From DASWTL01 sp035575925 (GTDB lineage Bacteria > Bacteroidota > Bacteroidia > Sphingobacteriales > Sphingobacteriaceae), in the NCBI GenBank assembly GCA_035575925.1, contig DATLXK010000038.1, forward strand, positions 1-64,000: a DNA stretch of 64,000 bases, written 5' to 3'. Positions within the stretch are counted from its first letter, which is position 1. Each line of letters begins with the position of its first letter. A program made the position numbers and the translations under genes. The notes under the pieces are model-generated. The model was not told the origin of the DNA. It made no database searches and worked only from the letters and a program-made list of their open reading frames with translations. Positions 1 to 10,700 of this stretch are shown here, piece after piece.

Positions 1-1
1 A

Positions 2-130
2 CAGGCCTACATTGATGAGTATACATACCGTTTTAACAGACATAAAATGAAAGAAGGGATATTCGAGAACCTGATGGGACGGATGATAACCAAACCACCT
101 TTTACGTACAAAATGATTATTAGTCAATAG
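2..130 (+). mobile_element. C-terminus of an IS1595/ISXO2-family transposase (partial)
   Basis: An open frame enters from the left edge and stops at TAG 128-130, giving 42 residues. The stretch YIDEYTYRFNRH followed by a PFTYK motif near the end resembles the C-terminal end of ISXO2-like DDE transposases (usual form: DEF-FRFNRR, then PLTYK). The catalytic core would lie left of the window, so neither completeness nor activity can be judged. I did not identify a terminal inverted repeat in the following 270 bases, so the right end of the element is undefined. Confidence 0.7.
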
Positions 131-217
131 CCTAATTCAATATGTTTAATAAAGGGACGGTGAGGATTATTTTCCAGCAAAGATAAAGAGTACAACTTAA
201 TAATTTGTTGATTGATT

Positions 218-265
218 GTTAAGTTAATATGAACTTAACTTTTCATTCCCACTATTTGTTAACAA
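218..265. repeat. Inverted repeat plus palindrome upstream of lpdA
   Basis: GTTAAGTT (218-225) and AACTTAAC (232-239) form a perfect 8-bp inverted repeat with a 6-base loop. TTGTTAACAA at 256-265 is a perfect 10-bp palindrome. A related palindrome, TAAGTTAACTTA, lies at 382-393 just before the lpdA start. They could be operator half-sites or the end of the upstream IS element. No regulator is identified. Confidence 0.45.
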
Positions 266-267
266 CT

Positions 268-298
268 TTTGTTAAAAACACTCGCATCCATTTATTTG
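268..298 (+). promoter_or_regulatory. Candidate Bacteroidota promoter for lpdA
   Basis: TTTG at 268-271, a 19-base spacer, then TTTATTTG at 291-298 matches the Bacteroidota sigma consensus (TTTG-N19-TAnnTTTG) with one mismatch in the -7 box. It would start transcription near 305 and leave a leader of about 95 bases. Confidence 0.4.
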
Positions 299-400
299 CA
301 CAGTGCCATCTAATATTGGTACTGCTCAGAATAATTTTTTATTTAATATTGCACCTGTATTCCAGGTCTGTAAAGCCTGTTTAAGTTAACTTATATTAAT

Positions 401-1789
401 ATGAATTACGATCTGATAGTTATAGGAAGTGGTCCCGGAGGTTATGTTGCAGCAATCAGGGCTTCACAACTTGGTTTAAAAACGGCTATAATAGAGCGCG
501 AGCTTTTAGGAGGAATTTGCCTTAACTGGGGGTGCATCCCTACCAAGGCTTTATTGAAAAGTGCCCAGGTTTTTGAATATATTACCCACGCTGCCGAGTA
601 TGGCATAAAAGTACAGGGATCGGAAATTGATTTCGAAAGCGTAATTAAACGTAGTCGGGGTGTCGCTGATGGTATGAGCAAAGGAGTACAATTCCTGATG
701 AAAAAAAATAAGATCGATGTGATCATGGGAAGCGGCATTATAAAAAAAGGCGGAAAAGTAGAAGTAAAGGGGGCAGACGGAACAAGTAAGGAATATACAG
801 CAAAACATACTATTATAGCCACAGGTGGTCGCTCACGGGAGTTGCCCGGAATTAAGCAGGATGGAAAAAAAATTATAGGTTACCGCCAGGCTATGGTTTT
901 ACCGCAGCAACCTAAGTCTATGGTGGTGATGGGCTCGGGGGCTATCGGGGTAGAGTTTGCTTATTTTTATAGTACGCTGGGCACTAAAGTTACTATTGTA
1001 GAATACCTGGATAATATTGTTCCGGTAGAAGATGAAGATATTTCGAAGCAACTTTTACGCAGTTTCAAAAAGGCAGGAATTACGGTGCTAACAGGCTCGT
1101 CAGTTGAATCTGTGGATACTTCAGGTAATGGTTGTAAGGTACAGGTTAAAACAGCAGCCGGAACTGAAACCATGGAGTGTGATGTAGTACTTTCAGCAGT
1201 GGGTGTTACTCCCAATATCGAAAACATCGGACTTGAGGAAGTTGGGATAAAAACTGATAAAGGACGCATAATAGTGGATGATTATTATAAAACCAATATC
1301 GAAGGAGTTTATGCTATAGGAGATATTGTTAAAGGACAGGCACTTGCGCATGTGGCCTCAGCAGAAGGAATTATCTGTGTTGAAAAGATTGCCGGTCATC
1401 ATCCTGAACCGTTAAATTATAATAACATCCCCGGCTGTACCTACTGCTCGCCGGAAATTGCTTCGGTCGGGTATACTGAGAAAGGGGCCAAAGAAGCAGG
1501 TTACGAGATAAAGGTGGGCAAGTTCCCCTTTTCCGCCTCGGGTAAAGCGAGCGCGGCAGGTGCAAAAGATGGTTTTGTTAAAGTGATCTTTGACGCAAAA
1601 TATGGTGAGTTTCTTGGAGCTCATATGATTGGTGCAAACGTTACCGAGATGATTGCAGAAGTAGTTGTTGCACGTAAACTGGAGACCACCGGTATGGATA
1701 TTGTAAAATCAGTCCACCCCCATCCCACTATGAGCGAAGCGATAATGGAAGCCGCTGCTGATGCATATGGTGAGGTTATACATTTGTAG
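401..1789 (+). CDS. lpdA: Dihydrolipoyl dehydrogenase (E3)
   Basis: This 462-residue flavoprotein reoxidises dihydrolipoamide with NAD+ in the cytosolic 2-oxoacid dehydrogenase complexes and/or the glycine cleavage system. The N-terminal FAD motif GSGPGGY is at residues 9-15. The redox disulfide is C40/C45 in GGICLNWGCIPTK. A second Rossmann motif (GSGAIGVE) binds NAD, and the C-terminal HPHPTMSE carries the His-Glu catalytic pair of E3. Length and domain order are standard. It stands alone, without E1 or E2 genes beside it, so it probably serves several complexes. The candidate promoter at 268-298 and palindromes lie upstream. Confidence 0.95.
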   Translation: MNYDLIVIGSGPGGYVAAIRASQLGLKTAIIERELLGGICLNWGCIPTKALLKSAQVFEYITHAAEYGIKVQGSEIDFESVIKRSRGVADGMSKGVQFLMKKNKIDVIMGSGIIKKGGKVEVKGADGTSKEYTAKHTIIATGGRSRELPGIKQDGKKIIGYRQAMVLPQQPKSMVVMGSGAIGVEFAYFYSTLGTKVTIVEYLDNIVPVEDEDISKQLLRSFKKAGITVLTGSSVESVDTSGNGCKVQVKTAAGTETMECDVVLSAVGVTPNIENIGLEEVGIKTDKGRIIVDDYYKTNIEGVYAIGDIVKGQALAHVASAEGIICVEKIAGHHPEPLNYNNIPGCTYCSPEIASVGYTEKGAKEAGYEIKVGKFPFSASGKASAAGAKDGFVKVIFDAKYGEFLGAHMIGANVTEMIAEVVVARKLETTGMDIVKSVHPHPTMSEAIMEAAADAYGEVIHL

Positions 1790-1863
1790 TAAGAGGTCCG
1801 GAATGTGAAATCTGAGTGTTCCTGCATTAAATCGTAATTCAACTATCTTAAACCTTCACACCT

Positions 1864-2703
1864 ATGAACCTTTATACCATAGATACAGGATTGTTTAAAC
1901 TGGACGGGGGGGCCATGTTTGGAGTTGTACCCAAAACTATCTGGCAGAAGTTGAATCCTGCGGATGCGAATAACATGTGTACATGGGCAATGCGGTGTTT
2001 GCTGATAGAAGATGGCAACCGGCTGATACTCATAGATAACGGCCTGGGCAACAAACAGGATGAAAAGTTTTTTAGTCACTACTATTTGCATGGGGATGAT
2101 TCGCTGGAGAAATCACTTGCAGCAAAAGGATTTTCAAGAGATGATATTACCGATGTTTTTCTAACTCATTTACATTTTGATCATTGCGGAGGATCTATCG
2201 TAAGATCCAATGATAAGTTATTACCTGCTTTTAAGAATGCGATTTACTGGAGTAATGAAAAACATTGGAACTGGGCTGTAAACCCTAATGAACGCGAAAA
2301 AGCTTCTTTCTTAAAGGAAAATATTTTACCAATAAGTGAAAGCGGTCAGCTAAAATTTATAGAAAATATAAACGGGATCAGTTTTACTGATGATATTAAA
2401 ATCCAGTTTGCGTATGGTCATACCGATGCCATGATGCTTCCGCAAATAATGTATAAGAATAAAACCGTGGTTTTTATGGCTGATTTGGTACCATCTGTTG
2501 GCCATATTCCTATCCCATATGTAATGGGATATGATATGTTTCCTATGCAAACCCTTAAGGAGAAAAAAGCTTTCCTGCAGGAAGCCCTGGATAATGAGTA
2601 TATTTTGTATTTAGAGCATGATCCCGTTAATGAATGCTGCACATTGCAACAAACAGAAAAAGGTATCAGGATAAAGGAAACTTTTAAATTAACAGAATTA
2701 TAA
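1864..2703 (+). CDS. MBL-fold metallo-hydrolase
   Basis: A 279-residue cytosolic metallo-beta-lactamase-fold protein. The dinuclear zinc motif HLHFDHCGG is intact, and later ligands appear in the GHTDA segment, in the FMADLVPS segment (Asp) and in the YLEHDP segment near the C-terminus. There is no signal peptide. The overall pattern is closest to the AttM/lactonase-like or general hydrolase branch of the superfamily, and the substrate cannot be read from sequence. It follows lpdA in the same direction after 74 bases with no obvious promoter of its own, so co-transcription is possible. Confidence 0.85.
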   Translation: MNLYTIDTGLFKLDGGAMFGVVPKTIWQKLNPADANNMCTWAMRCLLIEDGNRLILIDNGLGNKQDEKFFSHYYLHGDDSLEKSLAAKGFSRDDITDVFLTHLHFDHCGGSIVRSNDKLLPAFKNAIYWSNEKHWNWAVNPNEREKASFLKENILPISESGQLKFIENINGISFTDDIKIQFAYGHTDAMMLPQIMYKNKTVVFMADLVPSVGHIPIPYVMGYDMFPMQTLKEKKAFLQEALDNEYILYLEHDPVNECCTLQQTEKGIRIKETFKLTEL

Positions 2704-2752
2704 TAATAAAGTATTCTGGTGCAGAAATGAAGATCTGGTTAGTTTGCAGTTA

Positions 2753-3253
2753 TTAATATTCAGGACGGTTTAAAATAGCAGATTTGATTACTGCATCATG
2801 AATATCAAAATCAGCATAGGCAGAACGTTCATTTGCTTGCTCATTTTCATCGGTTGAACCATGTTTATGAGGGGCGTGAATAACCCGGCTTAAAGCTACC
2901 TCATTGGGAACCTCTTCTTTGTATTTGCGAACAGCTATGGTTTCGGGTTTTATACGTTCATATTTCACTTGTTCATACTTCTCCCTAACAGGTGCCTCAT
3001 GACGAATATGTTTATATATAGGCTCATAGGGCTTTTCCGGATTATATGTTTCTTCAATCAGCTCGGTCTGGGGTACATAAACAGGCTTAGCTGGTGATTG
3101 AAAATCCATCGGATTTTCTTCACTTTCAGCTTGATAATCAGGCCTTTCCGCAGGGTTTCTTTTGCGGGCTTTTTCCTGCTCTTTCACGAAATTATTATAA
3201 ACCCGATAAATCAGTGCTGCTGCAGCTAATATGAACGGAAAATATTCTCCCAT
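2753..3253 (-). CDS. Hypothetical membrane-anchored protein
   Basis: A 166-residue protein I do not recognise as a named family. A short hydrophobic N-terminal segment (about residues 4-20) is followed directly by a charged, low-complexity tail rich in Lys, Glu, Pro and Tyr, with repeated KYE/KYK-like and PEKP patterns. The layout suggests a single-pass inner-membrane anchor with a disordered cytoplasmic tail. It is divergent from smc, with about 115 bases between the starts, and convergent with the MBL hydrolase. No catalytic motif is visible. Confidence 0.6.
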   Translation of the reverse strand: MGEYFPFILAAAALIYRVYNNFVKEQEKARKRNPAERPDYQAESEENPMDFQSPAKPVYVPQTELIEETYNPEKPYEPIYKHIRHEAPVREKYEQVKYERIKPETIAVRKYKEEVPNEVALSRVIHAPHKHGSTDENEQANERSAYADFDIHDAVIKSAILNRPEY

Positions 3254-3368
3254 AATTCTAAGTTAGTACAATGTTAGTTACTTGATAACAAAAAACTTGT
3301 CATTATAAATTTTATGTGCTTAAATTGGATGATATTTTTTAGGATAACGGCAGGAAAGCGCAGAGAGA

Positions 3369-6300
3369 ATGCAACTTACACAGCTTGAAATTAAAGGCTT
3401 TAAAAGCTTCGGCGACAAGATTATTATTAATTTTAATGAAGGTGTAACTTCAATAGTGGGGCCCAATGGATGCGGAAAATCAAATGTGGTTGATGCCATC
3501 CGTTGGGTATTAGGCGAACAGAGCACACGTATGCTCCGGTCGGAAAAAATGGAAAACATCATTTTTAATGGAACCAAAAGCCGGAAGCCATCAAATCTGG
3601 CAGAAGTTTCATTAACATTTAACAACACTAAAAATATCCTCCCAACAGATTTTTCGCATGTTACTATAACCCGAAAACTTTATCGAACTGGCGAAAGCGA
3701 ATACAGGCTTAATGATGTACAATGCCGGCTAAAGGACATTACTGATCTGTTCTTGGATACGGGTATAGGCGCTGACTCCTACTCTATTATTGAATTAAAA
3801 ATGATAGATGAGATCATTTCCAATAAGGAAAATTCCCGTCGTTCCTTGTTCGAGGAAGCATCTGGCATATCCAAATATAAACTTCGTAAAAAACAAACCT
3901 TTAATAAGTTAAAGGATACTGAAACAGATCTGAGCCGGGTTGATGATCTTTTATTTGAGATTGAAAAAAACCTGAAGACCCTTGAAATGCAGGCTAAAAA
4001 AGCAGAGCGTTATTATAAACTGAAGGAGCAATATAAACTGGCAAATATCAAACTGTCATCTTTCCGTATTGCCGGTTTCAGAGAATCGCTTAAAATATTA
4101 GAAGCCCGGACCCTGGAGAAAGAAATTGAACATACTGCTATTATAACCAGTATTAATATGCTGGAAGCTCAGCTGCAGCAATATAAACTGGAAAATATAA
4201 CCAAAGAAAAAAATCTCTCTTTACAACAAAAAACCAGCAATGAATTTATATCATCCATACGTGATTATGAAAGTGAAAAAAAAGTTAAAAATGAGCAGTT
4301 AAGGCATCTGCAGGAAAAGGAAAAACGGTTAACCGATGAGTTTGAAAAGGATAAAGCCCAGCTAAACCATGTTTTATATAATATTAAACGCCTGAACGAT
4401 GATCTTTTGCAGGAGAATAACAAACTGAATGAATTAAAAAATGTCCTTGCAAGTCAAACAGATGAAACAAATATCCTGAGGTCACAACAACTTCATTTCC
4501 GTGGGCAGCTTGATGCTTTAAATAAAGCAAACAGCGATTTGCAAAACCATGTTTATAAGCTTGAAAAGGACATTGCTATATTAACCATACAAAAAGATGC
4601 CCTTCATCAGGAAAGCAACCGAAGCAGTACCGATACTGAAGTAAAACAGCATGAGCTTAACGAGTTTAATAAGCTTCTGAAAACTCATGAAAATGAGTTG
4701 AAAATAAAGCAGGAAGGTTTGTTACTTGCTGAGAATGAGGAAAAAGAAATACAGCTACAAATCACTTTAACCGATAAATTAATAAGTGGGCAAAAAGAAG
4801 AACTTAATAGCACTGGCCGCAGTTTTGATGCTAAACAAAATGAATTTAACCTGACAAAATCACTGATTGATAATCTGGAAGGCTTCCCGGAATCCATCCG
4901 TTTCCTTAAGAAAAATACAACCTGGGCAAAATCTGCCCCTCTTTTATCCGACGTGTTATTTTGCAGGGAGGAGTTTCGTATAGCTATAGAAAATTATTTG
5001 GAGCCGGTAATGAATCATTACGTTGTTGACACCCAAACTGATGCTGTACAAGCAATAAGACTGTTAAGCGACTCATCTAAAGGACGAGCTCATTTTTTTA
5101 TTCTTGAAGCACTTAACAGTTTGCCTGAACGTCCGGCAATCAGATCTAACAGCATAAAACTTATACCTGCATTGGATATTATTGATGTTGATGCTCGATA
5201 CCGTCCTCTTTGCGAGCTTTTGCTGTACAATGTTTATATACTTCAATCCGGAGAGGCAGAAGAGCTTGCTACTGAACTACCAACAGAACAAGTTATTATC
5301 CTTAGCAAATCAGGGAAATTTAGCAAATCAAGAACTGGAATGTCGGGTGGGTCCATCGGGCTTTTTGAAGGTAAACGCATAGGCCGCGCTAAAAATCTGG
5401 AAAACCTCGCAAAAGAGATACGAAACCTGGAAACCCAGACAACTCAATTAAAAACATCAATACAAGTTGAAAGCGGGCGACTAACAGCTTATCAACACTC
5501 ATCTAAAAAATCCGAACTTAAAACCCTTTTACACGATATTAATCTATTAAATAACGAACTTACTGCAGTTAAAACTAAATCTGAACAATACCTGGCATTT
5601 ATAGAAAGCAGTGAAACCCGAAAATCAGATATTGAGAATAAAATGCAGTCCATTGTTGTTGAACTGGCTGCTGCCGAACCTGAAATTTCGGTACTAAAAA
5701 GACAGCAATCACAAGCAGCGCACAAATTAATAGAAAAACAGGAAGCTTACAATCTACTGTCTGAACTGCTGAACGAAAAAGTAACGATTTATAACCAGAC
5801 CAATATTAGCTTTCACCAGCAACAAAATAAGGTGTCGGGAATTGAAAAAGATCTGGAATATCGCAGCAGTCAGGAGGGAAATCTGCACAGCAGAATTGAA
5901 GCCAGCTCAAATGGACTAAATAAAACCCAACTTGATATTAAAGATACAATGCAGCATGCTGACCATTCGGACGAAGCATTAATTGCTATGTATATACAAA
6001 AAGAAGGATTGGAAAAAGGAGTACAGGAGGCTGAACAAGACTATTACGCTTCACGCGGCTTGATATCGACCTCTGAAGAAAAAATATCATCCCTTAGACG
6101 GCAAAAAGAACAGGGCGACCTAATCTCCAATGAAATAAAAGATCAGAAAAATACGCTTAAGTTTGAGCTTAATGCATTAAAAGAAAGGCTTTCAGTAGAA
6201 TTTTCTATTGATATTGAAGATCTGCTGGACAATGAATTATCAAATGATAATAGCGAAGAAGAGTTGATAGCAGCTACCGGACGAATGAAACGCCAGTTGG

Positions 6301-6914
6301 ATGATTTCGGTTCGGTTAATCCCCTTGCAATGGAAGCTTATAACGAAATGGATGAACGATATAGGTTTATTACCGATCAGAAAAAAGATCTTTCGGATGC
6401 AAAAACTTCCCTTCTGGTAACGATAAAAGAAATAGACGCTACCGCCCGGTTAAAATTTATGGATGCATTTAACCACGTAAGAGAGAATTTTATCCATGTA
6501 TTCAGGTCGTTGTTTAATGAAGAGGATAGTTGTGACCTGATTCTTACAGATTCTGCAAATCCTCTCGAATCGGATATTGACATAATAGCCCGGCCAAAAG
6601 GCAAACGTCCGTTATCAATAAACCAGCTATCAGGAGGTGAGAAAACACTTACTGCAACGGCCCTGTTGTTTTCTCTTTATTTACTTAAACCTGCCCCCTT
6701 CTGTATTTTTGATGAAGTGGACGCCCCGCTGGATGACACCAACATCGATAAATTCAACAACATTATCCGAAAGTTCTCGTCAGATTCGCAGTTTATTATT
6801 GTTTCGCATAACAAACGAACCATAGCAAGTACAGACATAATTTATGGTGTAACCATGATAGAACAGGGAATTTCCCGGGTTGTAGCGGTAGATATGCGGG
6901 AAGTAGAGATATAA
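3369..6914 (+). CDS. smc: Chromosome segregation protein SMC
   Basis: A 1181-residue SMC ATPase that organises and segregates the chromosome. The N-terminal Walker A motif GPNGCGKS is at residues 31-38. Two long coiled-coil arms flank a hinge domain around residues 510-680. The C-terminal head has the ABC signature LSGGEKTL and the Walker B motif FCIFDEVDAPLDD. Length fits the family. Its kleisin partners ScpA and ScpB are not in the window. A 32-bp perfect palindrome lies downstream and may end or protect the transcript. Confidence 0.96.
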   Translation: MQLTQLEIKGFKSFGDKIIINFNEGVTSIVGPNGCGKSNVVDAIRWVLGEQSTRMLRSEKMENIIFNGTKSRKPSNLAEVSLTFNNTKNILPTDFSHVTITRKLYRTGESEYRLNDVQCRLKDITDLFLDTGIGADSYSIIELKMIDEIISNKENSRRSLFEEASGISKYKLRKKQTFNKLKDTETDLSRVDDLLFEIEKNLKTLEMQAKKAERYYKLKEQYKLANIKLSSFRIAGFRESLKILEARTLEKEIEHTAIITSINMLEAQLQQYKLENITKEKNLSLQQKTSNEFISSIRDYESEKKVKNEQLRHLQEKEKRLTDEFEKDKAQLNHVLYNIKRLNDDLLQENNKLNELKNVLASQTDETNILRSQQLHFRGQLDALNKANSDLQNHVYKLEKDIAILTIQKDALHQESNRSSTDTEVKQHELNEFNKLLKTHENELKIKQEGLLLAENEEKEIQLQITLTDKLISGQKEELNSTGRSFDAKQNEFNLTKSLIDNLEGFPESIRFLKKNTTWAKSAPLLSDVLFCREEFRIAIENYLEPVMNHYVVDTQTDAVQAIRLLSDSSKGRAHFFILEALNSLPERPAIRSNSIKLIPALDIIDVDARYRPLCELLLYNVYILQSGEAEELATELPTEQVIILSKSGKFSKSRTGMSGGSIGLFEGKRIGRAKNLENLAKEIRNLETQTTQLKTSIQVESGRLTAYQHSSKKSELKTLLHDINLLNNELTAVKTKSEQYLAFIESSETRKSDIENKMQSIVVELAAAEPEISVLKRQQSQAAHKLIEKQEAYNLLSELLNEKVTIYNQTNISFHQQQNKVSGIEKDLEYRSSQEGNLHSRIEASSNGLNKTQLDIKDTMQHADHSDEALIAMYIQKEGLEKGVQEAEQDYYASRGLISTSEEKISSLRRQKEQGDLISNEIKDQKNTLKFELNALKERLSVEFSIDIEDLLDNELSNDNSEEELIAATGRMKRQLDDFGSVNPLAMEAYNEMDERYRFITDQKKDLSDAKTSLLVTIKEIDATARLKFMDAFNHVRENFIHVFRSLFNEEDSCDLILTDSANPLESDIDIIARPKGKRPLSINQLSGGEKTLTATALLFSLYLLKPAPFCIFDEVDAPLDDTNIDKFNNIIRKFSSDSQFIIVSHNKRTIASTDIIYGVTMIEQGISRVVAVDMREVEI

Positions 6915-6986
6915 AAGTACCCAGGTTAGTAATGCCTACGCCCCAGGCAATTGAGAAAACTGCCTGAATGCGCTTTGAACAGCACA

Positions 6987-7018
6987 GACTTACGAAGTTT
7001 TTAAAAACTTCGTAAGTC
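6987..7018. repeat. 32-bp perfect palindrome between convergent genes
   Basis: The two 16-base arms (left arm GACTTACGAAGTTTTT) are exact reverse complements with no spacer. It lies between the convergent ends of smc and the 7105-7716 gene, so it may act as a bidirectional terminator or RNA-stabilising hairpin, although no long T-run follows directly. A degenerate second copy lies at 15427-15455, which suggests a dispersed palindromic repeat. A weaker hairpin (CAGGCA/TGCCTG, 6944-6966) precedes it. Confidence 0.7.
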
Positions 7019-7104
7019 TCTTTTGACTGACCCTTTAAAGCCAATACATCATCCTATGATCGATTAAGCAAATCACTTATAAATTACATAGTAAACTTCG
7101 TATA

Positions 7105-7716
7105 CTAATACTTCTTGTGGAAGCCATACCCACAAGCTAAACCGATTCCGACATAACTGTTTTTTGAAATATTACCAAATAACTTAACACCTACACCGCT
7201 ACCAAAAGCGGTTGGTTTACCTACAGGTATTATTCCATATATTTTAAATATCCTTTTTTCTTCTTTAAACCATTTAATGTTTACTTCGTATGGAACGCCT
7301 GTATACGTTGTGACTTTTTCAGTTTGTTGATTATTCTCAAAATTATAAATCTCTCTATAAGAATTACGAGAAACCCCGAATGATATATTTAATGATTGTC
7401 TGATATTAATAAACCTTAATCCATATAAGGCCGAATATTCTTCTGAATTATATATTCCATTAATAATAACAAATGGGGTTATAGGAGTTAACATTACAGG
7501 TTTTAAAGTTAGTCTATGACTATACACCTGGCGTACGGTAAAAAAGCTCTTCTTTATTTGATAGTTTAATTCTGTTCCATATGAGAGCCCTCCTGCCCTT
7601 CCTGCTGAAACGCCCAAAAAAGATTCTGCGAATACTATAGGGTTTTCTTTTTTTTTAATCTGACCGTAAGCTACAACCTGCCACAGACAGATGATTAATA
7701 AAAAATATTGCTTCAT
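7105..7716 (-). CDS. Hypothetical exported protein, probable outer-membrane beta-barrel
   Basis: A 203-residue protein with a Sec signal peptide (MKQYFLLIICLWQVVAYGQ). The remainder has alternating hydrophobic and polar residues with many aromatic and Gly residues, and it ends in a Gly-rich strand (YVGIGLACGYGFHKKY), as small outer-membrane barrels do. I recognise no named family. It is the last gene of a possible minus-strand series with the DUF2723 and S41 genes. The 55-base gap to the DUF2723 gene permits co-transcription. Confidence 0.6.
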   Translation of the reverse strand: MKQYFLLIICLWQVVAYGQIKKKENPIVFAESFLGVSAGRAGGLSYGTELNYQIKKSFFTVRQVYSHRLTLKPVMLTPITPFVIINGIYNSEEYSALYGLRFINIRQSLNISFGVSRNSYREIYNFENNQQTEKVTTYTGVPYEVNIKWFKEEKRIFKIYGIIPVGKPTAFGSGVGVKLFGNISKNSYVGIGLACGYGFHKKY

Positions 7717-7771
7717 TTGTTATAGTAGCTTATCTCAGTTAATATTCATTAACAAACTTATTTTTCTTAAA

Positions 7772-10700
7772 CTACCCCTCCAAAGAAAATACTAATTTCC
7801 CCCTCGCTGAATTAAATATATGCAATATATTTTTTGATAGATCCATTTGCTGATTTTCTACAGCCAGCTTTTTAAAAGCATCCAGTAAGGACAACACGTT
7901 ACCAATATCATTCCGGGCCAGCTTTTGATCCGCTTCATTCAAACTGGCATAATAATTTAACTCACTTCCTAAAAAATCCGTAGCAGATTTAACCTGTTTG
8001 TTGGCTTTAACCATTTCATTCAATGAATACAAATTTCCCGCAGTACGGTACCTGGTAGCAGTATCTGCTACGCTGTAATTTCGTGATGGAAGTTCACTTA
8101 AGGCCTTATCCATTAGTTTATTTGCATTTGCAATCTTATTTTCATGTAACAAGTTTGTAGTTAAGGTGTTAAATGCATTCCAGGTTAAATTAGCTACCCG
8201 TTGAGATTCAGGGTCGAGATGTGTGGCCTTTCGAAAAGAACTTAACTCAAATTTATTCATCAGGTTATTAAACATCACATCGGTGTGTGTAACATCAAAC
8301 TTGTCACGCTCATCAGAAAGGGAATGATCTAAAGGTAATAGGCGAAAAGCAAGGCCCTCCAGATGCAGGTATTTATCTAATCCATAATAGCTGTCGCTGC
8401 TTAACGTTGAGCTGAAATAAACAGGCCTTTTCCAGTTATTATGCGCCAGGAGATCAAGTATAGCCAGGTCGCTCTTTGATACATAGTTTTTAGGATAAAC
8501 CCACTCCATTTTAGAAACTATGTTAATTTTACTCTTAGGGTTAAGTGTTCCTGAACGTATAACCTGTTCAGGATCAACACTCATTTTAAACTTTTTTGTG
8601 GGCAGAAAATTCTCCCATGATCCGTCCTGCATTTCTACTTTATCTGCCTGATTATCAGAAGTCAGTACTTCAAAAATCTCCATTAATTCTATAGAATCTG
8701 CCAAACCATACTCCGCATACGGGAGCACATCACGTACACCTTCCACATATTTTGATCCGTCCATGGTAATGGGCAAAGGTTTGGATGCGAATAGTTGCTT
8801 TTTCATTTGATTGATATACGAATCTTTATTAAGCAACTCAGTATTTACCAGCCTGATATCTTTACGAACACCCTCAACCTGTTGTACGTACCAAAGCGGA
8901 TAGGTATCATTATCGGCTTGGGTAAATAAAATTGCATTTGGTGCACAGGATTGTAAATAATTAATCGCCATCTGCCTTGCGGTATAATTAGTAGAGCGAT
9001 CATGATCATCCCATCCTTCGGATCCCATTATAAATGGAACCGCCGCAAAGCATACAACAGCTGCTAAAGCAGTGCTGATTACGGGTCGGGAAATCCTGGT
9101 CAAAAGTTCACGAACAGCTAAAACTCCCAGCCCTATACTTATTGCAAATGCATAAAAAGAACCCACATAGGCGTAATCACGCTCGCGCACCTGCATAGGA
9201 CTCTGGTTTAAATATATTACAATGGCAATCCCGGTACAGAAAAATAACAATAATATAACTAAAGCATCTTTTCGGTTTTTACGATATTGGTAACTGATTC
9301 CGATAAGGCCTAAAATTAATGGCAAAGCATAGAAATAATTGTGACCTGCATTATTTATAATTGAAACCGGTAACTCGTTTTGATTTCCTAAGTGCAGCTC
9401 ATCCACAGCTTTTATTCCTGTTAACCAATTTCCGTTTCTGTTATCTCCTATGCCCTGGTAATCATCCTGCCTGCCGGCAAAATTCCAGAGAAAATAGCGA
9501 AAGTACATAAACCCGAGCTGGTAAGAAGTAAAGAATTGCAGGCTTTTTGAAAAGCTGGCCTGTTCTGTTTCGGGAATGTTTAACCATTGGCGATAAAATG
9601 ACACATGCTTTGCTTCGTCGCTGTAAATCCGTGGAAAGATGATATTGCGATCGAATTTCCGCTTCATTTTAACACCTGCCACTTCATATTTATCTATTCC
9701 TTTACGATATCTCTTTCCGGTTTCGGTAGCACCTTCATATTTGGAATCAAAATACTGGCCATAAAACAGTGGTTGCTCTTCGTACTGTTCTCTTACAAGA
9801 TAACCATGCAGCGAATTTGCATTGTCGGGATTACTAACGTTGATAGCAGTTTTCGCATTGGCCCTGATTACAATCATGGCATACGATGTATAGCCAAGTA
9901 AAATAAATGTGATACACACCAGCGCCAGGTTAAGGTTAACTTTTTTAGATTTAATAGAGTAGAAAACACCCCAACTTAAAGCAGTTGTTATAATTAAAGC
10001 GAAAAACACAGAACCGCTCCCAAAACCCATTCCGATAATGTTTACAAAAAACAAATCGAATTTGGCTGCGAATAATATTAAATATTGAATGACTCCAAAT
10101 TGAATAAAGCCAACAAAAACACATCCGGTTAATATCGCTTTAATTATCCCATGGGTAGTGTAATCAGGTGTTTTACGGAAATAGTAAACCAGTACTATGG
10201 CAGGTATGACAAGTAAATTTAGGAGATGGATACCGATAGATAAACCCATTATGTAGGCAATTAAAACCAGGTAACGATTAGCTGAAGGCTCTTCTGCCCG
10301 GGCCTCCCACTTTAAAACTGCCCAAAAAACTACGGCAGTACACAACGCAGAAAGTGCATAAACCTCGGCCTCGACCGCTGAAAACCAGAATGTATCTGAA
10401 AATGCAAATGCCATAGAACCAACCACTCCGGCACTTAAGATAGTAGCAATTTGTATTTTGTCTAACTCTTTATCCTTTAGCTTCACAAGTTTCAAAGCCA
10501 ACGCGGTGATGGTCCAAAAAAGAAACAGGATAGTAGCTGCACTTGCCGTAGCTGAACTCAAATTAACCCAAAACGCTATCTGTTCAGAATTAGATGCAGC
10601 TAAAGAAAATAGTTTCCCCAACATAATAAAAAGGGGTGCTCCTGGCTGATGCACAACCTGCAATCCAAACGCCGATGCTATAAATTCCCCGCAATCCCAG

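Noticed and set aside
5182..5382. 66-codon frame in the same direction within smc
   Set aside because: It is an out-of-frame read of the hinge region; the smc frame is continuous through it.
6944..6966. Strong rho-independent terminator for smc
   Set aside because: The CAGGCA/TGCCTG hairpin is short and lacks a following T-run, so it was not listed as a terminator.
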